Assembly (NCBI GenBank): GCA_002271215.1
Contig: CP018628.1
Span: 1,054,001-1,118,000, forward strand
Direction: 5' to 3'
Source of the DNA: Lelliottia jeotgali
GTDB lineage: Bacteria; Pseudomonadota; Gammaproteobacteria; Enterobacterales; Enterobacteriaceae
Length of the DNA stretch: 64,000 nt
The first letter of the stretch is position 1. Each line of letters begins with the position of its first letter. The notes beneath the pieces are model-generated. The model made no database searches. It worked only from the letters and a program-made list of their open reading frames with translations, and was not told the DNA's origin. Both the position numbers and the translations under genes were made by a program. This document shows positions 13,043 through 23,827 of this stretch, one piece after another.

Positions 13043-15397
13043 ATGAATCCTGAGCGTTCTGAACGCATTGAAATCCCCGTATTGCCGCTGCGCGATGTGG
13101 TGGTTTATCCGCACATGGTCATACCCTTATTTGTAGGGCGGGAAAAATCTATCCGTTGCCTTGAAGCCGCCATGGATCATGATAAAAAAATCATGCTGGT
13201 TGCGCAGAAAGAAGCATCAACGGATGAGCCGGGTGTAAACGATCTTTTCACCGTCGGGACCGTGGCCTCTATTTTACAAATGCTGAAGCTGCCTGACGGC
13301 ACTGTGAAGGTGCTGGTAGAAGGCTTGCAGCGTGCGCGAATCACCACTCTTTCTGACGACGGCGAGCACTTCTCTGCGAAAGCGGAGTACCTTGAGTCTC
13401 CTGCGCTCGACGAGCGTGAGCAGGAAGTGCTGGTGCGCACCGCGATTAGCCAGTTCGAAGGCTACATCAAGCTCAACAAAAAAATCCCACCAGAAGTGCT
13501 GACGTCGCTCAATAGCATCGACGATCCTGCACGTCTGGCAGATACCATCGCTGCACACATGCCGCTGAAGCTGGCAGACAAACAGTCTGTGCTGGAGATG
13601 TCCGACGTGAATGAACGTCTGGAATATCTGATGGCGATGATGGAATCTGAAATCGATCTGCTGCAGGTTGAGAAACGCATTCGCAACCGTGTCAAAAAGC
13701 AGATGGAAAAATCCCAGCGCGAGTACTATCTGAACGAGCAAATGAAAGCCATTCAGAAAGAACTCGGTGAGATGGACGACGCGCCGGACGAAAACGAAGC
13801 GCTGAAGCGTAAGATCGACGCGGCGAAAATGCCGAAAGAGGCAAAAGAAAAAGCCGAAGCTGAACTGCAGAAGCTGAAAATGATGTCTCCGATGTCGGCT
13901 GAAGCGACCGTGGTTCGCGGCTATATCGAATGGATGGTTCAGGTTCCGTGGAACGCGCGTAGCAAGGTCAAAAAAGACCTGCGTCAGGCGCAAGAAATCC
14001 TCGACACCGACCATTACGGCCTCGAACGCGTCAAGGATCGCATCCTTGAGTACCTCGCGGTTCAGAGCCGTGTGAACAAACTGAAAGGCCCGATTCTGTG
14101 CCTGGTAGGGCCTCCTGGTGTAGGTAAAACCTCTCTGGGTCAATCCATCGCTAAAGCCACCGGACGTAAATACATCCGTATGGCACTTGGCGGCGTGCGT
14201 GACGAAGCAGAAATTCGCGGTCACCGTCGGACTTACATCGGCTCTATGCCGGGTAAACTGATTCAGAAAATGGCGAAAGTGGGCGTTAAAAACCCGCTGT
14301 TCCTGCTCGATGAGATCGACAAAATGTCCTCGGACATGCGTGGCGATCCGGCGTCTGCTCTGCTTGAAGTGTTAGATCCAGAACAGAACGTGGCGTTCAG
14401 CGATCACTACCTGGAAGTCGATTACGATCTCAGCGATGTCATGTTCGTAGCGACCTCTAACTCCATGAACATTCCGGCACCGCTGCTGGATCGTATGGAA
14501 GTGATCCGTCTGTCCGGTTACACCGAAGACGAAAAACTGAACATCGCCAAACGTCACCTGTTGTCGAAACAGATTGAGCGTAACGCGCTGAAAGAGAGCG
14601 AAATTACAGTCGACGATAGTGCCATTATCAGCATTATTCGTTACTACACTCGCGAAGCGGGCGTGCGTAGCCTTGAGCGTGAAATCTCAAAACTGTGCCG
14701 TAAGGCGGTTAAACAGCTTCTGCTGGATAAAACGCTGAAACACATTGAGATTAACGGCGACAATTTGCACGAATATCTGGGCGTACAGCGCTTCGATTAC
14801 GGCCGTGCCGATAATGAAAACCGCGTCGGTCAAGTGACGGGTCTGGCGTGGACGGAAGTGGGCGGCGATCTGCTGACCATCGAAACCGCCTGTGTTCCAG
14901 GCAAAGGTAAGCTGACCTATACCGGTTCTCTGGGTGAAGTCATGCAGGAGTCCATTCAGGCGGCGCTGACTGTGGTCCGTGCGCGTGCGGAGAAACTGGG
15001 TATCAACCCGGACTTCTACGAAAAACGCGACATCCACGTCCACGTTCCAGAAGGGGCAACACCGAAAGACGGTCCAAGTGCGGGTATCGCGATGTGTACC
15101 GCGCTGGTTTCTTGCCTGACGGGTAACCCGGTGCGAGCTGATGTCGCCATGACCGGTGAGATCACCCTGCGTGGTCTGGTGCTGCCAATCGGTGGTTTGA
15201 AAGAAAAACTGCTGGCTGCGCACCGCGGCGGTATCAAAACCGTATTGATCCCGCATGAGAACAAACGTGATCTGGAAGAGATTCCTGACAATGTTATCGC
15301 CGATCTGGATATCCATCCGGTGAAACGCATTGAAGAGGTTCTGAGCCTCGCGCTGCAGAATGAGCCCTCTGGAATGCAGGTTGTAACCGCAAAATAG
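13043..15397 (+). CDS. lon: Lon, ATP-dependent protease La
   Basis: Homohexameric AAA+ serine protease that removes misfolded proteins and regulators such as SulA, RcsA and many antitoxins. It has 784 aa, identical in length to E. coli Lon. The order is N-terminal LAN substrate-binding domain (1-200), coiled coil, AAA+ module with Walker A GPPGVGKT (about 356-363), then the protease domain. That domain has the Ser in DGPSAGIAM and the Lys in [12 protein letters not shown], equivalent to Ser679/Lys722. It is followed by a strong terminator and then hupB. Confidence 0.98.
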   Translation: MNPERSERIEIPVLPLRDVVVYPHMVIPLFVGREKSIRCLEAAMDHDKKIMLVAQKEASTDEPGVNDLFTVGTVASILQMLKLPDGTVKVLVEGLQRARITTLSDDGEHFSAKAEYLESPALDEREQEVLVRTAISQFEGYIKLNKKIPPEVLTSLNSIDDPARLADTIAAHMPLKLADKQSVLEMSDVNERLEYLMAMMESEIDLLQVEKRIRNRVKKQMEKSQREYYLNEQMKAIQKELGEMDDAPDENEALKRKIDAAKMPKEAKEKAEAELQKLKMMSPMSAEATVVRGYIEWMVQVPWNARSKVKKDLRQAQEILDTDHYGLERVKDRILEYLAVQSRVNKLKGPILCLVGPPGVGKTSLGQSIAKATGRKYIRMALGGVRDEAEIRGHRRTYIGSMPGKLIQKMAKVGVKNPLFLLDEIDKMSSDMRGDPASALLEVLDPEQNVAFSDHYLEVDYDLSDVMFVATSNSMNIPAPLLDRMEVIRLSGYTEDEKLNIAKRHLLSKQIERNALKESEITVDDSAIISIIRYYTREAGVRSLEREISKLCRKAVKQLLLDKTLKHIEINGDNLHEYLGVQRFDYGRADNENRVGQVTGLAWTEVGGDLLTIETACVPGKGKLTYTGSLGEVMQESIQAALTVVRARAEKLGINPDFYEKRDIHVHVPEGATPKDGPSAGIAMCTALVSCLTGNPVRADVAMTGEITLRGLVLPIGGLKEKLLAAHRGGIKTVLIPHENKRDLEEIPDNVIADLDIHPVKRIEEVLSLALQNEPSGMQVVTAK

Positions 15398-15428
15398 TGA
15401 CCTCGCGCAAAGAGCGTTAAGAAAAACA

Positions 15429-15467
15429 AGGCTGGCAGGTGATTTCTTACTTGCCAGCCTTTTTTTG
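15429..15467 (+). terminator. lon terminator
   Basis: Ten-bp perfect stem AAGGCTGGCA/TGCCAGCCTT (15429-15438 and 15452-15461) followed by seven T residues. Confidence 0.9.
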
Positions 15468-15514
15468 TATAGCTAATTTAGATTGCTGATTGGGTTAGCC
15501 ATCAACAACGGGTG

Positions 15515-15543
15515 TTGTAAGGTCATGGCAGGCCTGATATAAC
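15515..15543 (+). promoter_or_regulatory. Promoter of hupB
   Basis: TTGTAA (15515-15520), 17-nt spacer, TATAAC (15538-15543). Start predicted near 15550, about 57 nt before the GTG start codon. E. coli hupB has several promoters; this is the best one visible here. Confidence 0.65.
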
Positions 15544-15607
15544 TGCTGCGCGGTCGCGTCGTGAAGGATTCACGCGCGATATAAATTATAAAGAGAGGAA
15601 GAGAACA

Positions 15608-15880
15608 GTGAATAAATCTCAACTGATTGACAAAATTGCTGCGGGTGCTGATATCTCTAAAGCTGCGGCTGGACGTGCATTAGATGCATTAATTGCCTCT
15701 GTAACTGAATCTCTGCAGTCCGGGGATGACGTTGCGCTGGTAGGTTTTGGTACTTTTGCTGTTAAAGAGCGTGCTGCCCGTACTGGCCGCAACCCTCAGA
15801 CCGGTAAAGAGATCACCATCGCTGCCGCTAAAGTGCCAGGTTTCCGTGCAGGTAAAGCACTGAAAGACGCAGTAAACTGA
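15608..15880 (+). CDS. hupB: DNA-binding protein HU-beta
   Basis: Nucleoid protein of 90 aa that bends and compacts DNA as a heterodimer with HU-alpha. The sequence [21 protein letters not shown] and the beta-arm region [21 protein letters not shown] with the intercalating proline motif RNP are typical. It starts with GTG at 15608, as in E. coli, 4 nt after a GAGAGGAAGAG ribosome site. A terminator follows at about 15914. Confidence 0.98.
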   Translation: MNKSQLIDKIAAGADISKAAAGRALDALIASVTESLQSGDDVALVGFGTFAVKERAARTGRNPQTGKEITIAAAKVPGFRAGKALKDAVN

Positions 15881-15913
15881 TCGCTTTCTCGTTCAAGGGA
15901 AGTTGAAAAGTAC

Positions 15914-15944
15914 AAGGGCGCATCATTTGATGTGCCTTTTTTGT
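15914..15944 (+). terminator. hupB terminator
   Basis: GGGCGCATCA pairs with TGATGTGCC (with one bulge) and is followed by TTTTTTGTTTG. Confidence 0.75.
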
Positions 15945-16091
15945 TTGTCCAGCGCGACTTTATGTGACTTTATGCGCGTTGTGGGCTGACATTTACCCCT
16001 GTTTCTTGTCACAATACGACCTTACGCGCTGCGGTCAGGATTTTCCCCAGCGTGAGGTCACCAGTCACCTACAGCGGAGTGTGGTTTCACC

Positions 16092-17966
16092 ATGATGGAC
16101 AACTTACGCACGGCTGCTAACAGTCTCGTGCTCAAGATTATTTTTGGTATCATTATCGTGTCGTTTATTTTGACCGGCGTGAGTGGATACCTGATTGGCG
16201 GAAGTAGCAACTACGCCGCAAAAGTGAATGGCCAGGAAATTAGCCGGGGGCAGTTTGAAAATGCCTTTGCCGGAGAACGTAACCGCATGCAGCAGCAACT
16301 GGGCGAACAGTTCTCTGAGCTTGCAGCGAACGAAGGCTACATGAAAACCTTACGTCAGCAGACCGTGAATCGTCTTATCGACGAAGCGCTGCTGGATCAG
16401 TATGCCAAACATCTGGGCCTGGGCATCAGCGATGAGCAGGTTAAGAAAGCGATTTTCGTGACGCCAGCTTTCCAGAACAACGGCAAATTCGACAACACGC
16501 GCTATACCTCTATCGTCAACCAGATGGGCATGACCCCGGATCAGTACGCTCAGGCGCTGCGCAATCAGCTAACTACTCAGCAACTGATCAATGCGGTTGT
16601 CGGTACTGATTTCATGCTCAAGGGCGAAACTGACGAACTGGCCGCTCTGGTTGCTCAGCAGCGTGTGGTTCGCACCGCGACTATCGACGTCAATGAGCTG
16701 GCGGCTAAACAACAGGTCACAGACGAAGAAGTTAATGCTTACTATGAGCAGAATAAAAACAACTTCACCTCTCCTGAACAGTTCCGCGTGAGCTACATCA
16801 AGCTGGATGCCGCTGCGATGCAGGAAAACGCGTCAGACAGCGAAATCCAGTCTTACTACGATCAGCATCAGGATCAGTTCACTCAGGCGCAGCGTAACCG
16901 CTACAGCGTGATTCAGACCAAAACCGAGGCCGATGCCAAGGCGATTGTCGACGAGCTGACCAAAGGCGCTGATTTTGCCGCACTGGCGAAAGAAAAATCC
17001 ACCGATATCATCTCTGCGAAAAACGGCGGTGATATGGGCTGGCTGGAAGATGCCACCACCCCTGATGAGCTGAAAAACGCAGGCCTGAAAGAGAAAGGTC
17101 AACTCTCTGGTGTGATCAAATCTTCCGTTGGCTTCCTGGTGGCGCGTCTGGATGATGTCCAGCCTGCCAAAACCAAGCCGCTGGCTGACGTTCGCGATGA
17201 CATCGCGGCGAAAGTGAAGCAGGAAAAAGCGCTGGATGCTTACTACGCCTTGCAGCAGAAAGTGAGTGACGCGGCAAGCAATGACAACGAATCCCTGGCA
17301 GGCGCAGAACAGGCCGCTGGCGTGAAAGCCGTTGAAACAGGCTGGTTCGGTCACGATAACCTGCCAGAAGAGCTGAACTTCAAACCGGTTGCCGATGCTA
17401 TCTTTAACGGTGGCCTGGTCGGTGAGAACGGCACGCCGGGCAGCAACTCTGACATCATTACCGTGGACGGCGATCGTGCGTTTGTGGTGCGCGTGGCGGA
17501 ACATAAAGCTGAAGCCATCAAACCGTTGGATGCTGTGAAAGATCAGATTGCAACGCTTGTGAAGCACACCAAAGCGGAACAGCAGGCGAAGCTGGATGCA
17601 GAAAAACTGCTGACTGAGCTGAAAGCGGGCAAAGGTGATGCCGCGATGAAGGCCGCTGGTCTGAGCTTCGGCGAGCCGAAAACGCTGAGCCGTACCGGTC
17701 AGGATCCTGTTAGCCAGGCTGCGTTTGGTCTAAGCCTGCCTGCGAAGGATAAACCGAGCTTCGGCACGGCCTCTGACATGCAGGGCAACGTTGTTCTGCT
17801 TGCGCTGGATGAAGTCAAAGCAGGCACCATGCCGGAAGAGCAGAAAAAGGCAATGGTTCAGGGAATCACCCAGAACAACGCCCAGATCGCTTTCGAAGCA
17901 CTGATGAGCAACCTGCGTAAAGACGCTAAAATCAAGCTGGGCGATATCATCACGCAGCAGCAGTAA
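16092..17966 (+). CDS. ppiD: PpiD, periplasmic chaperone / SurA-N and parvulin-like protein
   Basis: Inner-membrane-anchored chaperone near the SecYEG exit that helps newly secreted proteins. It has 624 aa (623 in E. coli). One N-terminal membrane anchor (SLVLKIIFGIIIVSFILTG, about residues 12-30) is followed by a large periplasmic part. This has SurA-like N- and C-terminal lobes around an inactive parvulin domain (about 265-355, with the GGDMGWLEDATTPDELKNA stretch). The double ATG start MMDNLRTAANS is conserved. It is terminated at about 18010. Confidence 0.97.
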   Translation: MMDNLRTAANSLVLKIIFGIIIVSFILTGVSGYLIGGSSNYAAKVNGQEISRGQFENAFAGERNRMQQQLGEQFSELAANEGYMKTLRQQTVNRLIDEALLDQYAKHLGLGISDEQVKKAIFVTPAFQNNGKFDNTRYTSIVNQMGMTPDQYAQALRNQLTTQQLINAVVGTDFMLKGETDELAALVAQQRVVRTATIDVNELAAKQQVTDEEVNAYYEQNKNNFTSPEQFRVSYIKLDAAAMQENASDSEIQSYYDQHQDQFTQAQRNRYSVIQTKTEADAKAIVDELTKGADFAALAKEKSTDIISAKNGGDMGWLEDATTPDELKNAGLKEKGQLSGVIKSSVGFLVARLDDVQPAKTKPLADVRDDIAAKVKQEKALDAYYALQQKVSDAASNDNESLAGAEQAAGVKAVETGWFGHDNLPEELNFKPVADAIFNGGLVGENGTPGSNSDIITVDGDRAFVVRVAEHKAEAIKPLDAVKDQIATLVKHTKAEQQAKLDAEKLLTELKAGKGDAAMKAAGLSFGEPKTLSRTGQDPVSQAAFGLSLPAKDKPSFGTASDMQGNVVLLALDEVKAGTMPEEQKKAMVQGITQNNAQIAFEALMSNLRKDAKIKLGDIITQQQ

Positions 17967-18009
17967 TTTCGGCGCTGCTCGCAGATTTTCGCAACGCTCT
18001 GCAATATTC

Positions 18010-18032
18010 AAAGGCCGCTTTCGCGGCCTTTT
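18010..18032 (+). terminator. ppiD terminator
   Basis: Eight-bp stem AAGGCCGC/GCGGCCTT with a 4-nt loop, then TT. Confidence 0.85.
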
Positions 18033-18042
18033 CCATTTCTGA

Positions 18043-18501
<459 letters not shown>

Positions 18502-18521
18502 TCACGCAATAACTTGCAGAG

Positions 18522-18537
18522 TGGCAAAATTTTGCCA
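18522..18537. other. Perfect 16-bp palindrome
   Basis: TGGCAAAATTTTGCCA lies between ybaV and fadM. As RNA it cannot form a good loop at full length, so it may be a protein-binding site or a weak ybaV terminator. Confidence 0.45.
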
Positions 18538-18543
18538 GGATAA

Positions 18544-18579
18544 AGAGGTCATACCAGTTATGATCTCTTACCCTATAAC
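18544..18579 (+). promoter_or_regulatory. fadM promoter with FadR operator
   Basis: The minus-strand sequence AACTGGTATGACCTCT (18544-18559) fits the FadR consensus (CTGGTNNGACC). It covers the -35 position of a promoter whose -10 is TATAAC (18574-18579). This predicts repression by FadR and induction by long-chain fatty acids, as known for E. coli fadM. Confidence 0.65.
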
Positions 18580-18599
18580 AACTTCAAGGTTAGTGCGCT

Positions 18600-18998
18600 A
18601 TGCAGACTCAGATCAAAGTACGCGGTTATCATCTCGATGTTTACCAGCATGTGAATAATGCTCGTTATCTCGAGTTCCTCGAAGAAGCCCGCTGGGATGG
18701 GCTGGAGAACAGTGAAAGCTTCCAGTGGCTCACGGCACACAACATCGCTTTTGTGGTCGCCAATATCAACATCAACTACCGTCGTCCGGCCGTGCTTGGC
18801 GATCGCCTGACGGTGACCAGTCAGTTGCAACAGCTAAACGGTAAGAGCGGCGTGTTGAGCCAGGTCGTGACACTCGACCCGGAAGGGCAGGTTGTGGCCG
18901 ATGCGCTGATTACCTTTGTCTGTATCGATTTGAAAACGCAGAAGGCGCTTCCGCTGGAAGGGGAATTACGCGAGAAGCTTGATCTGTTAATTGAATAA
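18600..18998 (+). CDS. fadM: FadM, long-chain acyl-CoA thioesterase III
   Basis: Cytosolic hot-dog fold thioesterase of 132 aa. It hydrolyses long-chain acyl-CoAs such as 3,5-tetradecadienoyl-CoA that beta-oxidation cannot handle. The 4HBT signature HLDVYQHVNNARYLEFLEEAR contains the catalytic Asp13. Nearly the whole sequence aligns with E. coli FadM (YbaW). It converges with queC; a hairpin separates them. Transcription is probably FadR-controlled. Confidence 0.96.
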   Translation: MQTQIKVRGYHLDVYQHVNNARYLEFLEEARWDGLENSESFQWLTAHNIAFVVANININYRRPAVLGDRLTVTSQLQQLNGKSGVLSQVVTLDPEGQVVADALITFVCIDLKTQKALPLEGELREKLDLLIE

Positions 18999-19004
18999 TT
19001 TGCG

Positions 19005-19029
19005 ACCGGGTGAAGGTGATTCACCCGGT
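19005..19029. terminator. Hairpin between fadM and queC
   Basis: Nine-bp stem ACCGGGTGA/TCACCCGGT with a 7-nt loop between the convergent fadM and queC genes. There is no T tract, so termination strength is uncertain. Confidence 0.5.
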
Positions 19030-19040
19030 AAAACAGCGGC

Positions 19041-19736
19041 TTACTTTAGTCCGGTCTTTTTCTTCATCAGCGCCATTACCCCAGGCTTATCGGCCAGATA
19101 ATGATTCAGACCGTTGGCACGCAGGTTACAGGCGGCGCATTGACCACAGCCGTCGCCTTTGATGCCGTTATAGCAGGTCAGGGTTTCGTTGCGTACCAGG
19201 TCGAGTTTGCCCCAGTAATCGGCCAGCGCCCAGGTCTCGGCTTTATCCAGCCACATTAGCGGCGTTTCAAAGCGGGTTTCTTTCGCCATGCCGAGATCGA
19301 CGGCGTGATTGAGCGCTTTCACGAACTCGTCGCGGCAGTCCGGGTAGCCGGAGAAATCGGTTTCACACACGCCGGTGATCACCGCTTCGGCTTTCACCTG
19401 ATAGGCGTAAATAGCGGTGAGCGTCAGGAACAGGATATTGCGGCCAGGCACGAAGGTATTCGGAATGCCGCTGGAATCTGGTTCATAGTCGGGGACAGGA
19501 ATACTGTCGCGCGTCAGGCTGCTGACGGCCAGTTCGTTTAACAGTGTGACGTCCAGTACCTTGTGCGCGCGTGCGCCCAGTTTCAGCGCCAGTTCGCGGG
19601 CAACGTCGATTTCAGCGCGGTGGCGCTGACCATAATCAAACGTCACACAATGCACTTCATCATATTGTTGCAGGGCCTGAATCAGGCAGGTGGTGGAATC
19701 TTGTCCTCCGCTGAACACGACGACGGCACGTTTCAT
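19041..19736 (-). CDS. queC: QueC, 7-cyano-7-deazaguanine synthase
   Basis: Converts 7-carboxy-7-deazaguanine to preQ0 with ATP and ammonia in queuosine biosynthesis. The protein has 231 aa. The PP-loop nucleotide motif FSGGQDST (residues 8-15) is at the N terminus. The zinc-binding cysteine cluster [19 protein letters not shown] is near the C terminus. The ATG at 19736 ([11 protein letters not shown]) is preferred over an in-frame upstream start, which adds 16 hydrophobic residues not found in the family. It lies 66 bp behind ybaE on the same strand. Confidence 0.97.
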   Translation of the reverse strand: MKRAVVVFSGGQDSTTCLIQALQQYDEVHCVTFDYGQRHRAEIDVARELALKLGARAHKVLDVTLLNELAVSSLTRDSIPVPDYEPDSSGIPNTFVPGRNILFLTLTAIYAYQVKAEAVITGVCETDFSGYPDCRDEFVKALNHAVDLGMAKETRFETPLMWLDKAETWALADYWGKLDLVRNETLTCYNGIKGDGCGQCAACNLRANGLNHYLADKPGVMALMKKKTGLK

Positions 19737-19802
19737 AAATAGTCTCAACAGTATCGGCAAAAACAATATGGTAACGCCTGGCAAGCTGGGCGACCAGCTT
19801 CT

Positions 19803-21503
19803 TCACGTGTTCGGGGCCGGCAGCCAGGCCTTAGAAAAATCAAACCAGCCACGTGTGTTCAGGCTAATCCCGTTCACCCCCGGCGGGGCGCTGATCTGAT
19901 ACTGATAGTTAAACAGCGGCGTCAGTACCGCGTTTTCCATCAGGTGGCTGAATATTGACTGAAGACCTGCGTGACGAGTGTGCTCATTGACCTGTGTTTG
20001 TACCGAATCGAGTGTCGCCTGAAGGTGGGCAAATTGTGGTGCGCTTAACAGATGCGGCCACAGCGTATCGCAACGTAACCACTGCTCTAGCGTATATCCC
20101 GGTGCCTCACCGATCAGTCTGTCGCCCATCATCAGGTCGGCTTCGGCAAAATAGCTACAGCCATCCCAGGTTTTAGCATCGTGAAAAATGACCTTCAGCG
20201 TGCAGCCATGCTTTGCCAGGTACTGTTTCAACTGTTCAGCCATCGTATGCAACTCGACTGGCAGATGATAAATCAGAGTTAGTGTTTCGGGTAAAACGAC
20301 GTTTTCGAGTGATGACCATTCGGGAATCGTCCACCCGGGCAGCAATTCGTGAGCCGGAGTGATCAGGTTTTCATCCAAGGGTAGCGTGTGCAGAAGGGTC
20401 GTATGATGGATGATATTGATTAACCGCCGCGCCTGAAGTTGACTCAAACGCGGGCTCTGTTTCAGCGTGAGATAGCAAAAGCCCAGGCTCGTGCTGCTGC
20501 TGACCAGGCGCAGATTGGCCAGTTCATCAGGTTCGCCGATGGCGATTTGCACCGGATGGCGACAGCTGGTGCCTAAATCCTGCTCGAACAGTTGCGGCGT
20601 TATCCAGAATTCAATCGCTTTGAGCAGCGGATGGCTGAGGTGATATTGCTCATGGCTCTCGAGGCGCACCAAATCCGGCTCAAACACCGTGAGACGAAAC
20701 GGACCGCTGCCGATCAAGGGAAGATCGGGATGCACCAGACGACTGCAATAGCTTGCCAGACGATGCGCCAGCCAATAATCCGGTTGATGCAACACAAAGG
20801 TCAGACACTGAGGATGCGTCACTTCAACGTGAAGCACGCTATTAAACAGGCGTCGTAGCGCGGGAATGGCAAACAGCGCTGTCAGGCTCGATTGCAGTTG
20901 CGCTGTTTCGACCTTATCGCCGTTATGCCAGTGCAGCGTCGAGCGGATATAAAAATGCCAGCGCAATCCATCGGCAGACACCTCCCAGTGGTGGGCCAAA
21001 TCGCCAACGGGTTCGCGGCTGTCGCCGTCGAATCGGGTCAGCCCGGAGAATACCTGGCCGACAAGATGCTGCTCCGCGCGCCCCGGTAAAAAGCCGGAAT
21101 GGAGCGGGTCGAGCGAGCGGTAGTAGGGGATGCGCAGCGTCGGCGTGTCGTTCTGCCACTGCCCGCCGAGGAAAGGATGCAGTAACGCGCGCAGTTCCGG
21201 GGCATCCAGCTGCGCCAGCTCCAGGGCGTCATGTTGCAGCCCACGCGTCAGCGCCTGCTCCATCATCTCATTGCGCAGGCTGTCTGGTGTGACGTGAAAG
21301 GTCAGGGTGCCGCGTTTGCCGCGCCCGGACTGGGCCTGCCAGCTCAGCCAGCCGGCCTCCTGAGCCTGGCGCAGCAGTGTTCGCACGTGCCGTTCGCTGC
21401 AAAAGCAACGCGTCGCCAGTTCGGCCACAGTAATTTGCTGTGGCTCACCGGCGGAAGGCTGCCAGAGACGTTGAAACTGATTCAGTCTGTTAAGTTGACG
21501 CAT
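19803..21503 (-). CDS. ybaE: YbaE, SgrR-like regulator with solute-binding domain
   Basis: Protein of 566 aa, the E. coli YbaE length. The N-terminal winged-helix (about 1-100, SgrR_N type: VAELATRCFCSERHVRTLLRQAQEAGWLSW) is fused to a periplasmic-binding-protein-like domain of the SBP_bac_5 family (about 160-560) and lacks a signal peptide. It is thus a cytoplasmic sensor rather than a transporter part. By analogy with SgrR it probably binds a small ligand and controls transcription; its targets are unknown. Confidence 0.93.
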   Translation of the reverse strand: MRQLNRLNQFQRLWQPSAGEPQQITVAELATRCFCSERHVRTLLRQAQEAGWLSWQAQSGRGKRGTLTFHVTPDSLRNEMMEQALTRGLQHDALELAQLDAPELRALLHPFLGGQWQNDTPTLRIPYYRSLDPLHSGFLPGRAEQHLVGQVFSGLTRFDGDSREPVGDLAHHWEVSADGLRWHFYIRSTLHWHNGDKVETAQLQSSLTALFAIPALRRLFNSVLHVEVTHPQCLTFVLHQPDYWLAHRLASYCSRLVHPDLPLIGSGPFRLTVFEPDLVRLESHEQYHLSHPLLKAIEFWITPQLFEQDLGTSCRHPVQIAIGEPDELANLRLVSSSTSLGFCYLTLKQSPRLSQLQARRLINIIHHTTLLHTLPLDENLITPAHELLPGWTIPEWSSLENVVLPETLTLIYHLPVELHTMAEQLKQYLAKHGCTLKVIFHDAKTWDGCSYFAEADLMMGDRLIGEAPGYTLEQWLRCDTLWPHLLSAPQFAHLQATLDSVQTQVNEHTRHAGLQSIFSHLMENAVLTPLFNYQYQISAPPGVNGISLNTRGWFDFSKAWLPAPNT

Positions 21504-21527
21504 CGTCGCTGCCCTGGTGGTAAAAAG

Positions 21528-22433
21528 TTAATGCCAATGGTACGTCTGACAGTGTTGACGCAGCAGATCCAGCAAACGGCGTGCCGTAAATGTCAGCGGC
21601 GATTTTTGCGAATACAGCACGTGATATTCCGCCTGCGGCAGGCTGTCGATATTCAGCATACACAGCTGGTCCTGCAAGCCGAACGGGGCCTGCATCGCGC
21701 GCGCCACGATGGTCAGATAGTCAGACTTTAGCACCAGACTCAGCCCGGAGATCATTGAATCCGTGCGCAGGGGCGTTTGCGCCAACGGCGGCAGAAGTTC
21801 ATTCACCGCTAGCTGCTGGTAATACCCCATATCGGTTTCTGGCAGCACCCAACGTGCATGCTGCAACGCGTCGAAGGTTGTCGCCTCTGCCAGCGGATGC
21901 CCTTTGCGGGCGATAATCCCGAACGAGGCATTGAACAGCGGCTCGCGCACCAGGTCGTCCAGCGGGAACCCTGGCCCGGCGGTACCGACGGCGAAATCCA
22001 GCCGTCCCTCGCGCAGCGCCGGTAACAGCATCGACAGCTGTCCCTCTTTCACCAAAAGCGTGGACTGGGGAAACTGCGCTTTGAAGGCGTCGTTTAGCGC
22101 CGGGAAAACCGTTACCGCGAGGAGTGAGGAGAACCCCATCGCCACCGCTCCTTGCGAGAACTGGTCGATCTGACGGATCTCATCGGCGGCCCGTTCCAGC
22201 TCCTCCAGAATAAACTGCATCCGCTGGGAAAACGCCCGCCCGGTTTCCGTTAGGGTCATCCCCTGGTTTCCGCGCACGATGAGGCGGGTCTCCAGCGTTT
22301 GCTCCAGTTCGCGCAACGTTCTGCTGACTGCGGGCTGAGATTGACCTAACGCCCGTGCCGCCCCGCGAATACTGCCGCTGCGGATAACCTGCTGAAACAC
22401 CTTCAGTTGCTGCAACTTTGGCAAATAACGCAA
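21528..22433 (-). CDS. LysR-family transcriptional regulator (AbgR/TdcA-like)
   Basis: LysR-type regulator of 301 aa. The N-terminal winged helix-turn-helix (about 5-64) includes GSIRGAARALGQSQPAVSRTLRELE. The C-terminal effector domain spans about 90-295. Segments such as GSIRGAAR and the general alignment resemble AbgR, the regulator of p-aminobenzoyl-glutamate use. It is divergent from an MFS transporter and M20 peptidase-type hydrolase, a standard layout for LysR control of a catabolic operon. A T-N11-A dyad lies 33 bp from its start. The effector is unknown. Not present at this locus in E. coli. Confidence 0.88.
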   Translation of the reverse strand: MRYLPKLQQLKVFQQVIRSGSIRGAARALGQSQPAVSRTLRELEQTLETRLIVRGNQGMTLTETGRAFSQRMQFILEELERAADEIRQIDQFSQGAVAMGFSSLLAVTVFPALNDAFKAQFPQSTLLVKEGQLSMLLPALREGRLDFAVGTAGPGFPLDDLVREPLFNASFGIIARKGHPLAEATTFDALQHARWVLPETDMGYYQQLAVNELLPPLAQTPLRTDSMISGLSLVLKSDYLTIVARAMQAPFGLQDQLCMLNIDSLPQAEYHVLYSQKSPLTFTARRLLDLLRQHCQTYHWH

Positions 22434-22465
22434 CGCCAGCCCCTATCAGTAAAAAGTATCACCTG

Positions 22466-22478
22466 TACAAAAATTGTA
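22466..22478. promoter_or_regulatory. LysR-type T-N11-A operator candidate
   Basis: TACAAAAATTGTA is a perfect dyad (TACAA, 3 nt, TTGTA) with the T-N11-A form bound by LysR regulators. It lies between the divergent LysR gene and the MFS gene. Confidence 0.6.
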
Positions 22479-22624
22479 TCTTATGGCGGGGTGGTAAAGC
22501 TGCTAACGTCGATGCAGATAAAACATAAAACGTTGTTGTTCAGTCTGTTATGTGATGCGTGTCGCATTTTACCTTCACCTGTCGATAACCCTCCGGCGAG
22601 GTGATAACAAAAGAGATATCGGCT

Positions 22625-23827
22625 ATGAAGAATCGTTTTCTGATGATTTTCCTGCTCTTTGTCGGCTATGTGGTGGTGTATCTCGACAAAACGGTGATGG
22701 GCTTTGCTCTGCTGCCCATCGAACGAGAGTTTGACCTTCGTCCCGAGCAACTAGGTTACATTACCGGGATTTTCTTCCTCGCCTATTCACTGTTTCAGAT
22801 TCCAGCGGGCTGGCTGAACGATCGGTTTGGCTACAAAAAAGTGCTGAGTATGTCGCTGTGTCTGCTCGGCGGCTTCGCTCTCTGCTTTGGTATGCTGGGT
22901 TTCGGTCTGGGGCTGCTGGTCACGTTCCGCTTTTTATCCGGCGTCGGTCATTCCGGCTATCCGTGTTCCTGCGCCAAAGCCGTTGTCTCTAATTTCCCTC
23001 TTGAAAAGCGCACCTTTGCCCAATCCATATTGCTCTCATCGGCTGGCCTGGCCATGACCGCCGGTCCGCTCGTTGCCGTGTATAGCCTGAATTCGCTGGG
23101 CTGGCGCGGCTCTTTTTCGATTCTCGGTCTGCTGGCCTTCGCAATTGCCGTCGCGATTATGCTGTGGGTGCCCAATCCGGCGCCCGTGAAAGCGCGGGCC
23201 GGAGCTGTCACTGGTTATCGCACGTTGCTGAAAAACCCGATTGTGGTCCTGCTGTTCATCTCGATTTTTTGCATAAACATTCCGTCCTACGGCCTGATGG
23301 CGTGGCTGCCGAAGTATCTTGTGCAGCAGCGCGGCATGACGCTGGATATTTCCGGTTTGGTTGTCGCGGCGGGAGGACTGGGGATCTGGATTTCATCGCT
23401 GGCGACCGGCTGGCTGGTGGGGCGCTATATGCAGGGCAAAGAGCCGAAAGTGATTTTTTGCTGCGCGTTGCTCAGCGCGCTCTGCATCTGGCTGGTTTAC
23501 GGTTCTACCTCGGCGCTTACCGCCGGGTTGTTCCTGTTCCTCGGCTACGTGTTCCTGATGGCTGCTTTCGTCACCGTTTTCACCTTACCGATGAAACGAC
23601 TGCCGTCAGAGGTAATGGGCGCGGCGATGGGGATCATTAATACCGGTGGGACGCTGGGCGGATTTGTCGCCCCGATTGTGATGGGGTATCTGATCACTGT
23701 CAGCCACGGCTACCTGTCGACGTTTGTTTTTCTGGCGCTGGCAATGGTGATTGCCGGGCTTGCCATGCTGCCGCTGGCGCTGAAAACGCGCCAGGCATTA
23801 ACTGAGGAGAAGTATGATGGCGTTTAA
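22625..23827 (+). CDS. MFS transporter, anion:cation symporter-like
   Basis: Inner-membrane permease of 400 aa with about twelve transmembrane helices. After helix 2 comes the motif [14 protein letters not shown]. The first helix contains [21 protein letters not shown], and the sequence resembles the ACS (phthalate/hexuronate) branch of the superfamily. The ATG at 22625 after AAGAGAT is used; a GTG at 22601 in the same frame is an alternative. It overlaps the downstream hydrolase by 14 bp, so both form one operon. It probably imports the amide or N-acyl amino acid substrate of that enzyme; the substrate is unknown. Confidence 0.85.
   Translation: MKNRFLMIFLLFVGYVVVYLDKTVMGFALLPIEREFDLRPEQLGYITGIFFLAYSLFQIPAGWLNDRFGYKKVLSMSLCLLGGFALCFGMLGFGLGLLVTFRFLSGVGHSGYPCSCAKAVVSNFPLEKRTFAQSILLSSAGLAMTAGPLVAVYSLNSLGWRGSFSILGLLAFAIAVAIMLWVPNPAPVKARAGAVTGYRTLLKNPIVVLLFISIFCINIPSYGLMAWLPKYLVQQRGMTLDISGLVVAAGGLGIWISSLATGWLVGRYMQGKEPKVIFCCALLSALCIWLVYGSTSALTAGLFLFLGYVFLMAAFVTVFTLPMKRLPSEVMGAAMGIINTGGTLGGFVAPIVMGYLITVSHGYLSTFVFLALAMVIAGLAMLPLALKTRQALTEEKYDGV

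Noticed and set aside
22601..22624. GTG start for the MFS gene 24 bp upstream
   Set aside because: Possible, but the ATG at 22625 has AAGAGAT at proper spacing and gives a normal MFS N terminus.
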